Assembly: GCF_900177615.1 (NCBI RefSeq)
Contig: NZ_FXAP01000006.1
Location: 186,001 to 250,000, forward strand
DNA from: Plantibacter flavus
GTDB lineage: Bacteria; Actinomycetota; Actinomycetes; Actinomycetales; Microbacteriaceae
Reading direction: 5' to 3'
DNA: 64,000 bases
Part shown: one piece after another, positions 46,098 through 54,796 of the stretch
Numbering within the stretch: the stretch's first letter is position 1
Layout of the letters: each line of letters begins with the position of its first letter
Notes under the pieces: generated by a model
What the model was told of the DNA's origin: nothing
Seen by the model: only the letters and a program-made list of their open reading frames with translations
Databases searched by the model: none
Made by a program: the position numbers and the translations under genes

Positions 46098-46823
46098 ATG
46101 CGTGTCCTGATCGCCGAGGACGAGCAGTACCTCGCCGAGAGCATCCTCGAGGGCCTGCAGCACGAGGGGCTCGCCGCCGACCTCGTATTCGACGGCGACA
46201 CCGCGCTCGAGCGGCTCGCCGTCAACGCCTACGACGTCGTGGTGCTCGACCGCGACCTCCCCGGCACGCACGGCGACGACGTCTGCCGCTGGATCATCGC
46301 CCAGGAACTGCCCTGCCGGGTGCTCATGCTCACCGCTGCCGCCGACCTCGACGACAAGGAGAGCGGCTTCGAGATCGGCGCCGACGACTACCTGACGAAG
46401 CCGTTCGAGCTGCGTGAGCTCGTGCTCCGGCTCCGGTCACTGGCGCGCCGACCCAAGGCGTCGCTCCCGCCCGTCCTCGAATACGCCGGTGTGCGGCTCG
46501 ACCCGTTCCGCCGCGAGGTGTACCGCAACGGCCGGTACGTGCGTCTGGCGAAGAAGCAGTTCGCGGTGCTGGAGATCCTGCTCGCGGCGAAGGGCGGCGT
46601 CGTGAGTGCCGAAGAACTCCTCGAGCGCGCCTGGGACGAGCACGCCGACCCGTTCACGAACGCCGTGCGGGTGACGATGTCCACGCTCCGGAAGGTGCTC
46701 GGCGAGCCGTGGATCATCCATACCGTGCCGGCCGTCGGCTACCGGGTCCTGCCGCCAGGTGAGGCTCCCGCTGAGACGAGCGGTGCGGACGCCGACGACG
46801 AGGACGACGAGGTGGGCGCATGA
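46098..46823 (+). CDS. OmpR-family response regulator
   Basis: 241 aa. Receiver domain with the acidic pair in VLIAEDEQYLAESI, phosphoacceptor Asp in VVVLDRDLPGTHG (about residue 51), Thr in LMLTAAAD and Lys in DDYLTKPFELREL. The C-terminal winged helix is present (VRLAKKQFAVLEILLAAKGG; FTNAVRVTMSTLRKVLGEPW). GGAGGTCCC precedes the ATG. It overlaps the kinase gene by four bases. The C-terminal tail is acidic. Confidence 0.93.
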   Translation: MRVLIAEDEQYLAESILEGLQHEGLAADLVFDGDTALERLAVNAYDVVVLDRDLPGTHGDDVCRWIIAQELPCRVLMLTAAADLDDKESGFEIGADDYLTKPFELRELVLRLRSLARRPKASLPPVLEYAGVRLDPFRREVYRNGRYVRLAKKQFAVLEILLAAKGGVVSAEELLERAWDEHADPFTNAVRVTMSTLRKVLGEPWIIHTVPAVGYRVLPPGEAPAETSGADADDEDDEVGA

Positions 46824-47974
46824 CCGCCGCTCCGGCCGTCGGTGACAACGCCCGGCCGACGTGGATGACCGCTCGCGTCAAACTCACCGCGACCTATGCC
46901 GCCTTCACCGTCGTGACGGGACTCATCGCGCTCATCGTCATCAACGTCATCATCTGGCGGTTCCCCAGCTATCCGCTCGCGCCCGCCGACGACAGTCGAC
47001 AGCTCTCCGCCATCACGCGCGGCGAGATCCGCGATTCGCTCATCAACTACTCGATGCTCGCACTCATCGCGATGGCCGTGATCGGCACCGGCGTCGGCTG
47101 GATCGTCGCCGGACGGGTCCTGCGGCCGCTGCGGGACCTCAACGCGGCCGTGCGAGCGGCGGCGGAGGGTTCGCTCGACCACCGCATCGCGATGACCGGT
47201 CGCCGCGACGAGTTCCGCGAGCTCGCCGACCGCTTCGACGACATGCTCGCGCGCCTGGAGCAGTCGTTCCTGACGCAGAAGCGGTTCGCGGCCAACGCCT
47301 CGCACGAACTGCGGACACCGCTCGCGACGATGAAGATGCTCATCGAAGTCGCCCAGGCCGACCCGGAGGGTCGCGACGTCGGCCGCGCGTTGCGGCGGCT
47401 GCACGAGACGAACGAGCGGGGGATCGCGATCGTCGAGGCGCTCCTGCAGCTGAACCAGCTCGACCGCCGACCGCTCGTGACCTCGCCCATCGACCTTGCA
47501 GCGGTGGCTCGCGACGCGTCGCAGCTCATCTCGCCGGAGGCCGCGGACGCCGGGATCACGATCTCGTCGACCCTTCGGAGCGCATCCGTGCGCGGCAACC
47601 GCGTGCTCCTCCAGCAGCTGTTGACGAACCTGCTGTCGAACGCCGTGCGATACAACAGCGGTGCGGACGGTTGGGTCTCGGTGTGGGTCGGACCCGACCC
47701 GCAGGCGCCGGGACGCGCCGTCGTCGTGGTCAGCAACTCGGGGCCGCTGCTCGACGAGGCCGAGGTGGCGCGGTTCGTGGAGCCGTTCGACCGGCGGGAC
47801 GCGCGGATGGCGCGGGCTGCCGGTCGCGACCGAGGGAACGGTCTCGGGCTGACCCTGGGTGCCCGCATCGTTGAGCTGCACGGCGGGTCGCTGCGGCTCG
47901 CGCCGCTGCCGGCGGGTGGGCTCGAAGTGACGGTGCTGTTGCCGGCTCACGACGCCGACCCGGCCGGAGCCTGA
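46820..47974 (+). CDS. sensor histidine kinase
   Basis: 384 aa. Two membrane helices (about residues 17-43 and 78-100) bracket a very short outer loop of about 35 residues, suggesting sensing within or at the membrane. HAMP (GRVLRPLRDLNAAVRAAAEG), phosphoacceptor His in AANASHELRTPLATMKM (about 165), N-box TNLLSNAVRYN and G-box GRDRGNGLGLTLG are present. Partner of the overlapping response-regulator gene. Small loop, VanY neighbour and divergent promoter suggest a cell-wall stress sensor; inference. Confidence 0.93.
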   Translation: MTAAPAVGDNARPTWMTARVKLTATYAAFTVVTGLIALIVINVIIWRFPSYPLAPADDSRQLSAITRGEIRDSLINYSMLALIAMAVIGTGVGWIVAGRVLRPLRDLNAAVRAAAEGSLDHRIAMTGRRDEFRELADRFDDMLARLEQSFLTQKRFAANASHELRTPLATMKMLIEVAQADPEGRDVGRALRRLHETNERGIAIVEALLQLNQLDRRPLVTSPIDLAAVARDASQLISPEAADAGITISSTLRSASVRGNRVLLQQLLTNLLSNAVRYNSGADGWVSVWVGPDPQAPGRAVVVVSNSGPLLDEAEVARFVEPFDRRDARMARAAGRDRGNGLGLTLGARIVELHGGSLRLAPLPAGGLEVTVLLPAHDADPAGA

Positions 47975-48001
47975 CCGCTGAACGACGGAACCTCGAACGA
48001 C

Positions 48002-48039
48002 GGAACGGCCGACCGATCACGGGATCGGTCGGCCGTTCC
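48002..48039. terminator. bidirectional hairpin
   Basis: GGAACGGCCGACCGATC pairs perfectly with GATCGGTCGGCCGTTCC over a 4-base loop, between the convergent stops at 47974 and 48055. Confidence 0.88.
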
Positions 48040-48054
48040 GGCTGGGTGCGGAGG

Positions 48055-48507
48055 TCACTGCACGGCGCAGGCCCTGGCCTCATCGAACAGGTCCTCCGGC
48101 AGGTCCCATGCGCCGTTCGCATCCGGGTCCGGGACGTCGAACCCCTGGTCACGCAGGCACTGGGCGCGGAGCCGGAGCTCGTCGGAGATCTCGGTCTTGC
48201 TGAGCTGGTCGGGGTTCGCGGGCGGCGGGCCGAGTTCGTCGGCGCAGGCGTCGTAGGCGGTGTTCATCGCCTCGTCGCCGTCGAGGGTGATCGCGGTGCC
48301 GGGTTCCGGGTCCTCGACGTCGAACCCCTGGTCGCGCAGGCAGCCGGCGAGAGAGATGGTGTAGTCGTCGAACGCCTCGGCGTAGGAGTCGGCGGTCGAC
48401 GGCGATCCACCGCTCGACGGGGCTTCCGCCGATCCGGAACAGGCGGTGAGCCCCAGCATGAGGGCGAGGACGGGGACGGCGAAGCCGAGGGCTGTGGGTC
48501 GGCGCAT
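48055..48507 (-). CDS. lipoprotein with two CLRDQGFDV repeats
   Basis: 150 aa. Lipobox LGLTAC (Cys 23), Ser/Gly linker, then two similar halves, each with CLRDQGFDV-x-D-P (residues 56-68 and 117-129) and a second Cys about 30 residues later (88 and 147). Each half is probably disulfide-closed and the two look like an internal duplication. Upstream, at -80, lies the box shared with the VanY-like gene, so the protein may belong to the same envelope response. Function unknown. Confidence 0.82.
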   Translation of the reverse strand: MRRPTALGFAVPVLALMLGLTACSGSAEAPSSGGSPSTADSYAEAFDDYTISLAGCLRDQGFDVEDPEPGTAITLDGDEAMNTAYDACADELGPPPANPDQLSKTEISDELRLRAQCLRDQGFDVPDPDANGAWDLPEDLFDEARACAVQ

Positions 48508-48586
48508 GGATGGACCTTTCTGACGGGTGACCGGTGTCGGTCACCTGGCCATCCCATCAACCCGCCTGTTCCGTCCTCGTCTCCCG

Positions 48587-48608
48587 ATCACCAGACGTTC
48601 CCAACACC
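48587..48608. promoter_or_regulatory. shared promoter box, copy 2
   Basis: On the minus strand: GGTGTTGGGAACGTCTGGTG, continuing to AT. It lies 80 bases before the lipoprotein start. It corresponds to the box at 45988-46011, which lies at almost the same distance from the VanY-like gene. Confidence 0.55.
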
Positions 48609-48614
48609 CCACTC

Positions 48615-48685
48615 CTGCCCGCGAACTGTCACCAACTGCTAGTTAGAGCGGCCCGGACTAGCAGCAAGTGACAGTTCGCGGGCAG
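48615..48685. repeat. 71-bp intergenic palindrome
   Basis: Perfect 18-base outer arms CTGCCCGCGAACTGTCAC (48615-48632) and complement (48668-48685), plus inner arms CTGCTAGT/ACTAGCAG, with a 13-base GC-rich loop. It lies 23 bases past the stop of the FadR-type gene on the minus strand. It could work as a terminator for that gene, or be a single copy of a palindromic repeat family. Confidence 0.75.
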
Positions 48686-48707
48686 GGGGCAGGGGGCAGG
48701 GGGAGGG

Positions 48708-49379
48708 TCACATCGAGCGGCGGAGCCAGCTTTCGACGCCGGAGACATGGACCGTGACCAGCGCACGGGTCAGTTCGGTGTCGCGCTTCTCGAGGGCGTC
48801 GACGATCGCGTGGTGCTCCTGCAGCGTGCGCGCGACGGCCTTCTCCTCGGTGAGGCCGCGCCAGATGCGGGCCCGGACCGTTTTGCTGCCGAGCGCGGCG
48901 AGCAGACTCGCGAGGTAGGCGTTGCCGCTCAGCTCGATCACGCGGGCGTGGAACTGCAGGTCGTGCGCGACGAGTTCCTCGACCGTCGTGGACTCGTCGA
49001 CCTCGTCGACCATGCTGCGCAGCTCGGCGATCCGCTCGTCGTCGAGGTGCTGGATCGCCATCACCGACGCGGATGGTTCGAGGATGCGGCGCACCTCGAA
49101 CATCTCGATGAGGGAGGCGTCGGCGTGCATGTCGATGACGAACGACATCGCCTCGTGCAGCAGGCTCGGCTCCAGCGTCGTGACGTAGGTGCCGTCGCCG
49201 CGGCGGACGTCGAGCACGCGGATGAGCTCCAACGCCTTCACCGCCTCGCGGAGGGAGCTGCGGGAGAGCCCCAGGGTCTCGCTGAGCTCCTTCTCCGGAG
49301 GGAGGCGCTGGCCGGGTGTGAGATCGCCGGCGACGATCATCGCCTGGATCCGCGCGATCGCCTCGTCCGTGACTGCCAT
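48708..49379 (-). CDS. GntR-family regulator, FadR/FCD subfamily
   Basis: 223 aa from the ATG at 49377-49379, with AGGGGG five bases upstream; upstream in-frame ATGs lack a site. Winged helix GQRLPPEKELSETLGLSRSS (about residues 24-43) and an FCD all-helical ligand domain with the metal-binding D/H pattern (HDLQFHARVIELSGNAYLAS; LQEHHAIVDALEKRD). It is divergent from the ribose-type ABC transporter genes, 279 bases away, which it probably controls. The gap 49380-49658 holds that promoter but no clear operator was found. Confidence 0.88.
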   Translation of the reverse strand: MAVTDEAIARIQAMIVAGDLTPGQRLPPEKELSETLGLSRSSLREAVKALELIRVLDVRRGDGTYVTTLEPSLLHEAMSFVIDMHADASLIEMFEVRRILEPSASVMAIQHLDDERIAELRSMVDEVDESTTVEELVAHDLQFHARVIELSGNAYLASLLAALGSKTVRARIWRGLTEEKAVARTLQEHHAIVDALEKRDTELTRALVTVHVSGVESWLRRSM

Positions 49380-49658
49380 GCGACCCCCTGCTCGAGCGAG
49401 ACGGTCACCGCTCGCACCGCCTCGCGCCATGATACATCCGACGTTTCCGCGGGCCGCACCCCGACCGGCCTCCACGCACCGGCGACACCGGGCACCTTGT
49501 GTTACGTCAGGTTGAGCGCCCTCTCGCGGCCCGTCCGATCACTCCCTACTGTTGCTGCAACCCGACGTCCCGGTGCGCCCGACCGCACCGACAGCGGACA
49601 TCGGCACGCTCCACCACCCCCAGCACCGTCCCGCACCCCACCGTCATCTGGAGTCCCC

Positions 49659-50693
49659 ATGCGTCGTCGATCGCGCCTCGCGCTGTCTCTTGTCACCCTG
49701 GCCGTCGTGGTCGGCCTGGCCACCGGTTGTTCGCTCAAGCAGTCCTCGTCCAGCGAGTCGACGAGCGGCGCCGCTGCCAGCTCGGCCGCCTCCGACGTCG
49801 ACGTCCCATCGCTCAAGGGCAAGACCGTCGGCGTCGCCGCCAAGGACGTCGTCCGCGACTTCGGCCGCCTCACCTACCAGGGTGTGCAGGACCGCCTGGA
49901 GGAGTTGGGCGCCAAGGTCGTCGCCACCCAGGCCGACGCACAGGACGACAAGCACCTGGCCAACGTCGAGAACCTCGTCTCGCAGAAGGTCGACGCGATC
50001 GTCGTCATCCTCGGCGACGCGACCACGCTCGCCCCGGCGCTGCAGCAGGCGAAGGACGCCGACATCCCGGTCTTCACGATCGACCACGCCAGCGAGAACT
50101 CGGTGAACAACATCGGTTCCGACAACTGGCAGATCGGCTCCACCCTCGCCCGCACCCTCGCCGAGGACATCGGCGGGAAGGGCAAGGTGCTCGTCTTCAA
50201 CGGTTTCTACGACGTCACCCCCTGCCAGATCCGTTACGACGAGTTCAAGCTCGTGCTGAAGAACTACCCGAACATCGAGATCATCGAGCCCGAGCTGCAG
50301 GACATCTACGAGGGCACCATCGAGGACGCCAAGCAGAAGACGAACGACGCGCTCACCCGATACCCCAAGGGCGAGATCTCGGCCGTGTGGTCGTGCTGGG
50401 ACCTCCCGGCGATCGGTGCCTCGCAGGCCATCGACGCGGCGGGCCGCGATGAGATCAAGGTCTACGGCGTCGACGCCGAGCCCGGAGCGCTCGACCTCAT
50501 CCAGGACCCCGACTCGGTGTACCAGTTCACGGTCGCGCAGCAGCCGACCCTGTTCGGGACGACGAGCGCGAACAACGTCGCCCTGTACCTCGGTGGCAAG
50601 CAGGACGAGGTGCCGCTGAGCACCTACCTCGACGCCGTGTTCATCGACAAGGCGAACGTCGCCGACGAGCGCAAGCGACTCGGACTGGAATGA
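49659..50693 (+). CDS. sugar ABC transporter substrate-binding lipoprotein (RbsB type)
   Basis: 344 aa from ATG 49659 (CTGGAG just upstream). Signal with lipobox GLATGC (Cys about residue 23), Ser-rich linker, then a type I periplasmic fold (KTVGVAAKDVVRDFGRLTYQ; VDAIVVILGDATTLAPALQQ; PVFTIDHASENSVNNIGSDN; IKVYGVDAEPGALDLIQ). Ligands of this family are pentoses, hexoses or polyols. The stop overlaps the ATPase start as ATGA. First gene of a four-gene transporter operon. Confidence 0.92.
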   Translation: MRRRSRLALSLVTLAVVVGLATGCSLKQSSSSESTSGAAASSAASDVDVPSLKGKTVGVAAKDVVRDFGRLTYQGVQDRLEELGAKVVATQADAQDDKHLANVENLVSQKVDAIVVILGDATTLAPALQQAKDADIPVFTIDHASENSVNNIGSDNWQIGSTLARTLAEDIGGKGKVLVFNGFYDVTPCQIRYDEFKLVLKNYPNIEIIEPELQDIYEGTIEDAKQKTNDALTRYPKGEISAVWSCWDLPAIGASQAIDAAGRDEIKVYGVDAEPGALDLIQDPDSVYQFTVAQQPTLFGTTSANNVALYLGGKQDEVPLSTYLDAVFIDKANVADERKRLGLE

Positions 50694-52495
50694 CGCACGA
50701 CACCTCGTTCGACGGTCTGACCGCCCAGCGCTCGCCGGGCGGTCGGCCCGGTGTCGCGACGCCGGAAGCCTCGGCTCCCGCCGTGAGCATGCGTGGCATC
50801 GCGAAGGACTTCGGCGGCGTCCGGGTGCTGGACGACGTCGACCTCGAGGTGCACCCCGGCGAGGTCGTCGCGCTCGTCGGAGAGAACGGCGCGGGCAAGT
50901 CGACGCTCATCAAGATCCTCACCGGCCTCTACACGGCGAGCGAGGGCACGATCGAGATCGACGGCGAACCGGTCGTCATCCGCAACCCGGGCGACGCCGA
51001 ACGCCTCGGTGTCCGTGTCATCCACCAGGACCGCCACCTGGCCGGTCGACTCACGGTCGCGGAGCAGCTCTTCCTCGGGTCGCGCTCCGCGTTCCTCACC
51101 GGCCGGCAGCTCGACCGCCGCGCCGAGCGCGAGCTGCTCGACCTCGTCGGGCTGGACGTACCGGGCAAGACCCTCGTCGACGAGCTGAGCGTCGCCGAGC
51201 AACAACTCCTGCAGCTCGCGATCGCAACGATCACGCGCCCACGGGTCCTCGTGCTCGACGAACCCACCGCACCGCTCGCCGCCGGCGACGTCGAGCGACT
51301 GTTCCGCACCGTCCGGACCCTGCAGAGCCAGGGCGTCGCCGTCATCTACATCTCCCACTACCTGCAGGAGGTGCGCGACATCGCGTCCCGCGTCGTCGTC
51401 CTCCGCAACGGTGAACGCGTCGGCGCGCTCGACCTCGCCGATCCCGGCGCGACCCTCGACGCCATCGTCCAGCTCATGGTGGGGCGGAGCGTCGAGGAGT
51501 TCGGCGACCGCGAACGGATCGTCGTTGACGCCGGTGCCGAACCGGTGCTCGCGATCGACGGCCTGACGGTCCCGGAACGGCTCCACGGCGTCTCGATCGC
51601 TGTCCGTCCGGGCGAGATCGTGGGCGTCACGGGTCTCGTCGGCTCGGGCCTCGAAGAGTTGGCCGACGCGGTCACCGGCTTGCGTGCGCACGGCGGAACC
51701 GTGCGGCTCGGCCGGGCGACGATCCGCTCGCCGCGGGCCTTCGTCCGGGCCGGTGGGGCGTACGTGCCGGCGAACCGCCACCGCGACGGCATCCTGAACC
51801 GTCAGTCCGTCCGCGAGAACCTCACGCTCGCCGCGCTCGACCGCATCACCGGGCTCGGCGGCATCCTGCGTGGTCGACGCGAGCGGGAGATCGCCGCAGA
51901 CCTCGTCACGAGACTCGACGTCCGGCCCGCGAACGACACCGCGGTGGCCGGGAGCCTCTCCGGCGGCAATCAGCAGAAGGTCGTGCTCGGCCGGTGGCTC
52001 GCGGCCGGGTCGACGGTGTTCGTGCTCGACCAGCCGACCTCCGGCGTCGACATCGGGTCGCGTCAACAGATCTACGCGGAAATCGACGCCCTCGTCGCGC
52101 AGGGCGCCGGCGTCCTGCTCGTGAGCGTCGACCTCGAGGAACTGATCGGGCTCGCCGACCGCGTCCTCGTGCTGTACCGCGGCACGATCCGGACCGAGCT
52201 GCCCCGATCGCAGGCCACCGCCGACACGATCCTCGCCTGGTCGACGGGCGCCGCCGAGGTCGCGTCCACGCCGCCGGCCGCCTCGGTCCCACCGGTCCCA
52301 GAGCTTGTCGAAGGGCACGAACCGCTTGTCGACGGGCCCACCTCGTCAACCGATGCGGATCCTGACAAATTCACCGCCCCGGTCCCTGAGCTTGTCGAAG
52401 GGCCCACGTCGTCGACGCAGGCTGATCCCCCGAGGTCTGCCCCGTCGGCAGGCCCTGGAGGCGGCACACTGCCCACCCGAGGAGCCTTCGCATGA
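50690..52495 (+). CDS. sugar ABC transporter ATPase (RbsA/XylG type) with REP-derived C-terminal tail
   Basis: 601 aa with two ABC domains. First: Walker A VGENGAGKSTLIKIL, Q-loop around DRHLAGRLTVAEQ, signature LSVAEQQLL (Gly replaced by Ala-Glu), Walker B VLVLDEPTAPL. Second: degenerate Walker A (TGLVGSGLEELADAV), intact LSGGNQQKVVLGRWL and VFVLDQPTSGVDIGSR, as normal for the family. The last 80 residues are not family sequence: two REP units are translated as VPELVEGHEP and PVPELVEGPTSS. Overlaps of four bases with both flanking genes show the reading frame is used to its end. Confidence 0.92.
   Translation: MTHDTSFDGLTAQRSPGGRPGVATPEASAPAVSMRGIAKDFGGVRVLDDVDLEVHPGEVVALVGENGAGKSTLIKILTGLYTASEGTIEIDGEPVVIRNPGDAERLGVRVIHQDRHLAGRLTVAEQLFLGSRSAFLTGRQLDRRAERELLDLVGLDVPGKTLVDELSVAEQQLLQLAIATITRPRVLVLDEPTAPLAAGDVERLFRTVRTLQSQGVAVIYISHYLQEVRDIASRVVVLRNGERVGALDLADPGATLDAIVQLMVGRSVEEFGDRERIVVDAGAEPVLAIDGLTVPERLHGVSIAVRPGEIVGVTGLVGSGLEELADAVTGLRAHGGTVRLGRATIRSPRAFVRAGGAYVPANRHRDGILNRQSVRENLTLAALDRITGLGGILRGRREREIAADLVTRLDVRPANDTAVAGSLSGGNQQKVVLGRWLAAGSTVFVLDQPTSGVDIGSRQQIYAEIDALVAQGAGVLLVSVDLEELIGLADRVLVLYRGTIRTELPRSQATADTILAWSTGAAEVASTPPAASVPPVPELVEGHEPLVDGPTSSTDADPDKFTAPVPELVEGPTSSTQADPPRSAPSAGPGGGTLPTRGAFA
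52292..52402. repeat. two REP units inside the ABC ATPase gene
   Basis: CGGTCCCAGAGCTTGTCGAA (from about 52293) and GGTCCCTGAGCTTGTCGAAG (52381-52400) are copies of the common REP sequence with core GAGCTTGTCGAAGGGC, in the same orientation about 89 bases apart. Between them a related CCGCTTGTCGACGGGCCCAC may be a third decayed copy (about 52322-52341). All are in frame and translated. Confidence 0.8.
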
Positions 52496-53520
52496 CCGCC
52501 CTCTCCGCTCCACCCGTCGTCCCCGGGCAGACGCCGTCGGCCGCGGCCGAGTCCGCGACCAAACGTCGCCGTCCGGTCTCCCGGTTGGGACTCATCGGCT
52601 ACGCGATCGTCGTCATCGAGGTCGTCGTCTTCGCGGTCGCCTCGCCCGGCTTCCTCGACCCGGCCAACCTGGCGACGATCCTCACCCAGTCGGCGGTCTA
52701 CGCGATCGCGGCCTTCGGACTGTCCATCGTCGTCGTCACGGGCGGTGAGGACGTCGTCCGCGGTGGCATCGACCTCTCGATCGGCGCGGTCCTCGGCTTC
52801 TCCGGCGCCCTCGTCGCGGTGCTCCTCCAAGCCGAGCTCGGTCTGCCGCTCGCGCTGCTCATCGGGCTCGGAGCCACGGCGGTCATCGGGCTCGTGAACG
52901 GTCTCGTCGTCGTCGCCGGTATCCGCCCGCTCCTCGTCACGCTCGCGATGATGAGCATCGTCACGAGCCTCACCATCGTCATCACGAACAACGTCAAGGT
53001 GCCGGTCTCGGACGCCGGGCTGGTCTGGTTGCGGAGCGGACACGTCGTCAGTGTCCCTGCCGCGGTCGTCGTGCTGCTCCTCGTCTTCGCGGTCGTCGCC
53101 GTCGCCACCGGGCGCACCAGCTGGGGTGTGAAGAACGCCGCGGTGGGGCAGAACCCGACGGCCGCCCGGGTGGCCGGGATCGACGTCAACCGCCACATCG
53201 TCGTCAGCTACGTGCTCGCGGCGGTCCTCGCCGGGATCGCGGGCGTCCTCATGACCAGTCGGTTGTCCGCTGCCCTGCCGGGGATCGGTGAGCAGTCGCT
53301 CATCGACATCCTCCTCGCGACGTTCCTCTCCATCGCGTTCTCCCGCCGGCTCGTCGTCACGATCACGGGGACGCTGTTCAGCGCCGTGTTCGTCGCGATC
53401 CTCACCAACGGCTTCAGTCAGCTCGGCGTCCCGAGCCAGTGGATCGGCATCACCAAGGGTGTGCTGATCCTGCTGGTCCTCGCGGTCGCCGCGATCCGCG
53501 AACGGAGCGTCAAGCGATGA
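52492..53520 (+). CDS. sugar ABC transporter permease (RbsC type), first
   Basis: 342 aa, about ten membrane helices. The family signatures IVVVTGGEDVVRGGIDLSIG and GVKNAAVGQNPTAARVAGID (EAA-like ATPase contact) are present. ATG overlaps the ATPase stop (ATGA) and its own stop overlaps the next permease start. The presence of two distinct permease genes suggests a heteromeric channel, as in some AI-2 or sugar importers. Confidence 0.92.
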   Translation: MTALSAPPVVPGQTPSAAAESATKRRRPVSRLGLIGYAIVVIEVVVFAVASPGFLDPANLATILTQSAVYAIAAFGLSIVVVTGGEDVVRGGIDLSIGAVLGFSGALVAVLLQAELGLPLALLIGLGATAVIGLVNGLVVVAGIRPLLVTLAMMSIVTSLTIVITNNVKVPVSDAGLVWLRSGHVVSVPAAVVVLLLVFAVVAVATGRTSWGVKNAAVGQNPTAARVAGIDVNRHIVVSYVLAAVLAGIAGVLMTSRLSAALPGIGEQSLIDILLATFLSIAFSRRLVVTITGTLFSAVFVAILTNGFSQLGVPSQWIGITKGVLILLVLAVAAIRERSVKR

Positions 53521-54608
53521 GTGTCGACACGCACACGCAGTCCTCCGCCACCACCGGAGTCTCCGTCCCGAACGCCGGATCGGCTGGACCGGGAGGCGGC
53601 GATGACCAGCGTCCCCGCGGTCCGCTCTCGAGGCTGACGGTCCGTGGCCTCGGCGCCGCGGTCCCGCAGGCGCTCGCCCCCGCGGTGCTGGCGGTGTTGC
53701 TCATCGTGTTCGCGGTGCTGTCGCCGTCGTTCCTGACCGCCGACAACCTGCTCGGGGTACTCAACCAGAACGCGCTCCTCCTGCTCGCGGCCGTCGCGAT
53801 GACGGTCGTCGTCCGCGCAGGCGGCATCGACCTCTCGATCGGTGTCGCCATCGACCTCGCGGCGCTCACCGCGTCGGCACTCCTGGCCGACGACTACGTG
53901 GCCTGGGTGGCGATCGTCGGTGGTCTGGTCGTCGGCCTGCTCGTCGGGGCCGTGAACGCGTTCCTCATCGTGGTGCTGCGCATCCGACCGTTCCTCGCGA
54001 CGCTCAGCGTCTGGTTCATCGGTGGTGGCGTGCAGCAGGTCGCGACCGACGGCGGGTCGCCCATCTACCTGTCGCGGAGCAGCGTGCCGGACGAGTTCGC
54101 GTGGTTGGGTGCCGGAACCGTGCTCGGTGTCGCCGCGCCGATCGTCGTCGCCGTGCTCGTGCTGATCATCGTCTGGGCTGCGCTCGAACGGAGCCGCTGG
54201 GGTCGGGTGCTGACCGCGGCGGGGGAGCAGCCGACGGCGACCCGGATCTCCGGGCGGCTGGCGGGGACGTCGATGGCGACGGCGTTCATCTTCGCTGCCG
54301 GGATCGCGGCCATCGCCGGGCTGATCCTGGCATCGCGGAGCCAGGGCTTCGTCGCGAACAGCGGTCAGCTCTACGTGCTCGACTCGATCGGTGCGGTGTT
54401 CATCGGGACGACGCTCAGCCGGACCGGGCGACCGAACCTCTTCGGCACGCTCGTCGGGGTGCTCATCTTCGCGTTGCTGACGAACGGGATGAACCTCATC
54501 GGCCTGTCCTTCTACTGGCAGGGTCTCGCCCGCGGTGTCGTCCTGATCCTGATCCTGATCCTCGGTGTCCTCCTGGCGCGCGACCGCGCCCGCAAACCCC
54601 TCACGTGA
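53517..54608 (+). CDS. sugar ABC transporter permease (RbsC type), second
   Basis: 363 aa from the ATG at 53517 that overlaps the previous stop. A polar N-terminus of about 45 residues with Pro/Gly precedes about ten membrane helices. Signatures MTVVVRAGGIDLSIGVAIDL and VLTAAGEQPTATRISG are present. Last gene of the transporter operon; the tandem palindromic elements 42 bases downstream probably mark the end of the transcript. Confidence 0.92.
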   Translation: MSVDTHTQSSATTGVSVPNAGSAGPGGGDDQRPRGPLSRLTVRGLGAAVPQALAPAVLAVLLIVFAVLSPSFLTADNLLGVLNQNALLLLAAVAMTVVVRAGGIDLSIGVAIDLAALTASALLADDYVAWVAIVGGLVVGLLVGAVNAFLIVVLRIRPFLATLSVWFIGGGVQQVATDGGSPIYLSRSSVPDEFAWLGAGTVLGVAAPIVVAVLVLIIVWAALERSRWGRVLTAAGEQPTATRISGRLAGTSMATAFIFAAGIAAIAGLILASRSQGFVANSGQLYVLDSIGAVFIGTTLSRTGRPNLFGTLVGVLIFALLTNGMNLIGLSFYWQGLARGVVLILILILGVLLARDRARKPLT

Positions 54609-54649
54609 CGCCCATCCGAGTCCCGCTGTGGTGGTGTGGGGTGGGTTGC

Positions 54650-54758
54650 GCCAGCGCGGTGCGCTGACGCGAGCGCGACCCACACGCGTGAGCGCGGGTC
54701 TCTGGAGACCCGCGCTCACGCCCATGCCCCGCGGCGAGGCCCAGCGCACCGCGCTGGC
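54650..54758. repeat. palindromic MITE/REP-like element, unit D1 (109 bp)
   Basis: Left end GCCAGCGCGGTGCGCTGAC (54650-54668); right end CCCAGCGCACCGCGCTGGC (54740-54758). The core is a perfect palindrome with 15-base arms GTGAGCGCGGGTCTC around TG (about 54689-54720). GC flanks both ends. Confidence 0.85.
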
Positions 54759-54796
54759 GCCGGGTCCCACATGGCCGGGCGTCACCCCGCGCTCGC

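Noticed and set aside
50690-52495. ABC ATPase inactivated by its altered first signature and second Walker A
   Set aside because: RbsA/XylG-type proteins commonly have one degenerate site; the complementary motifs are intact.
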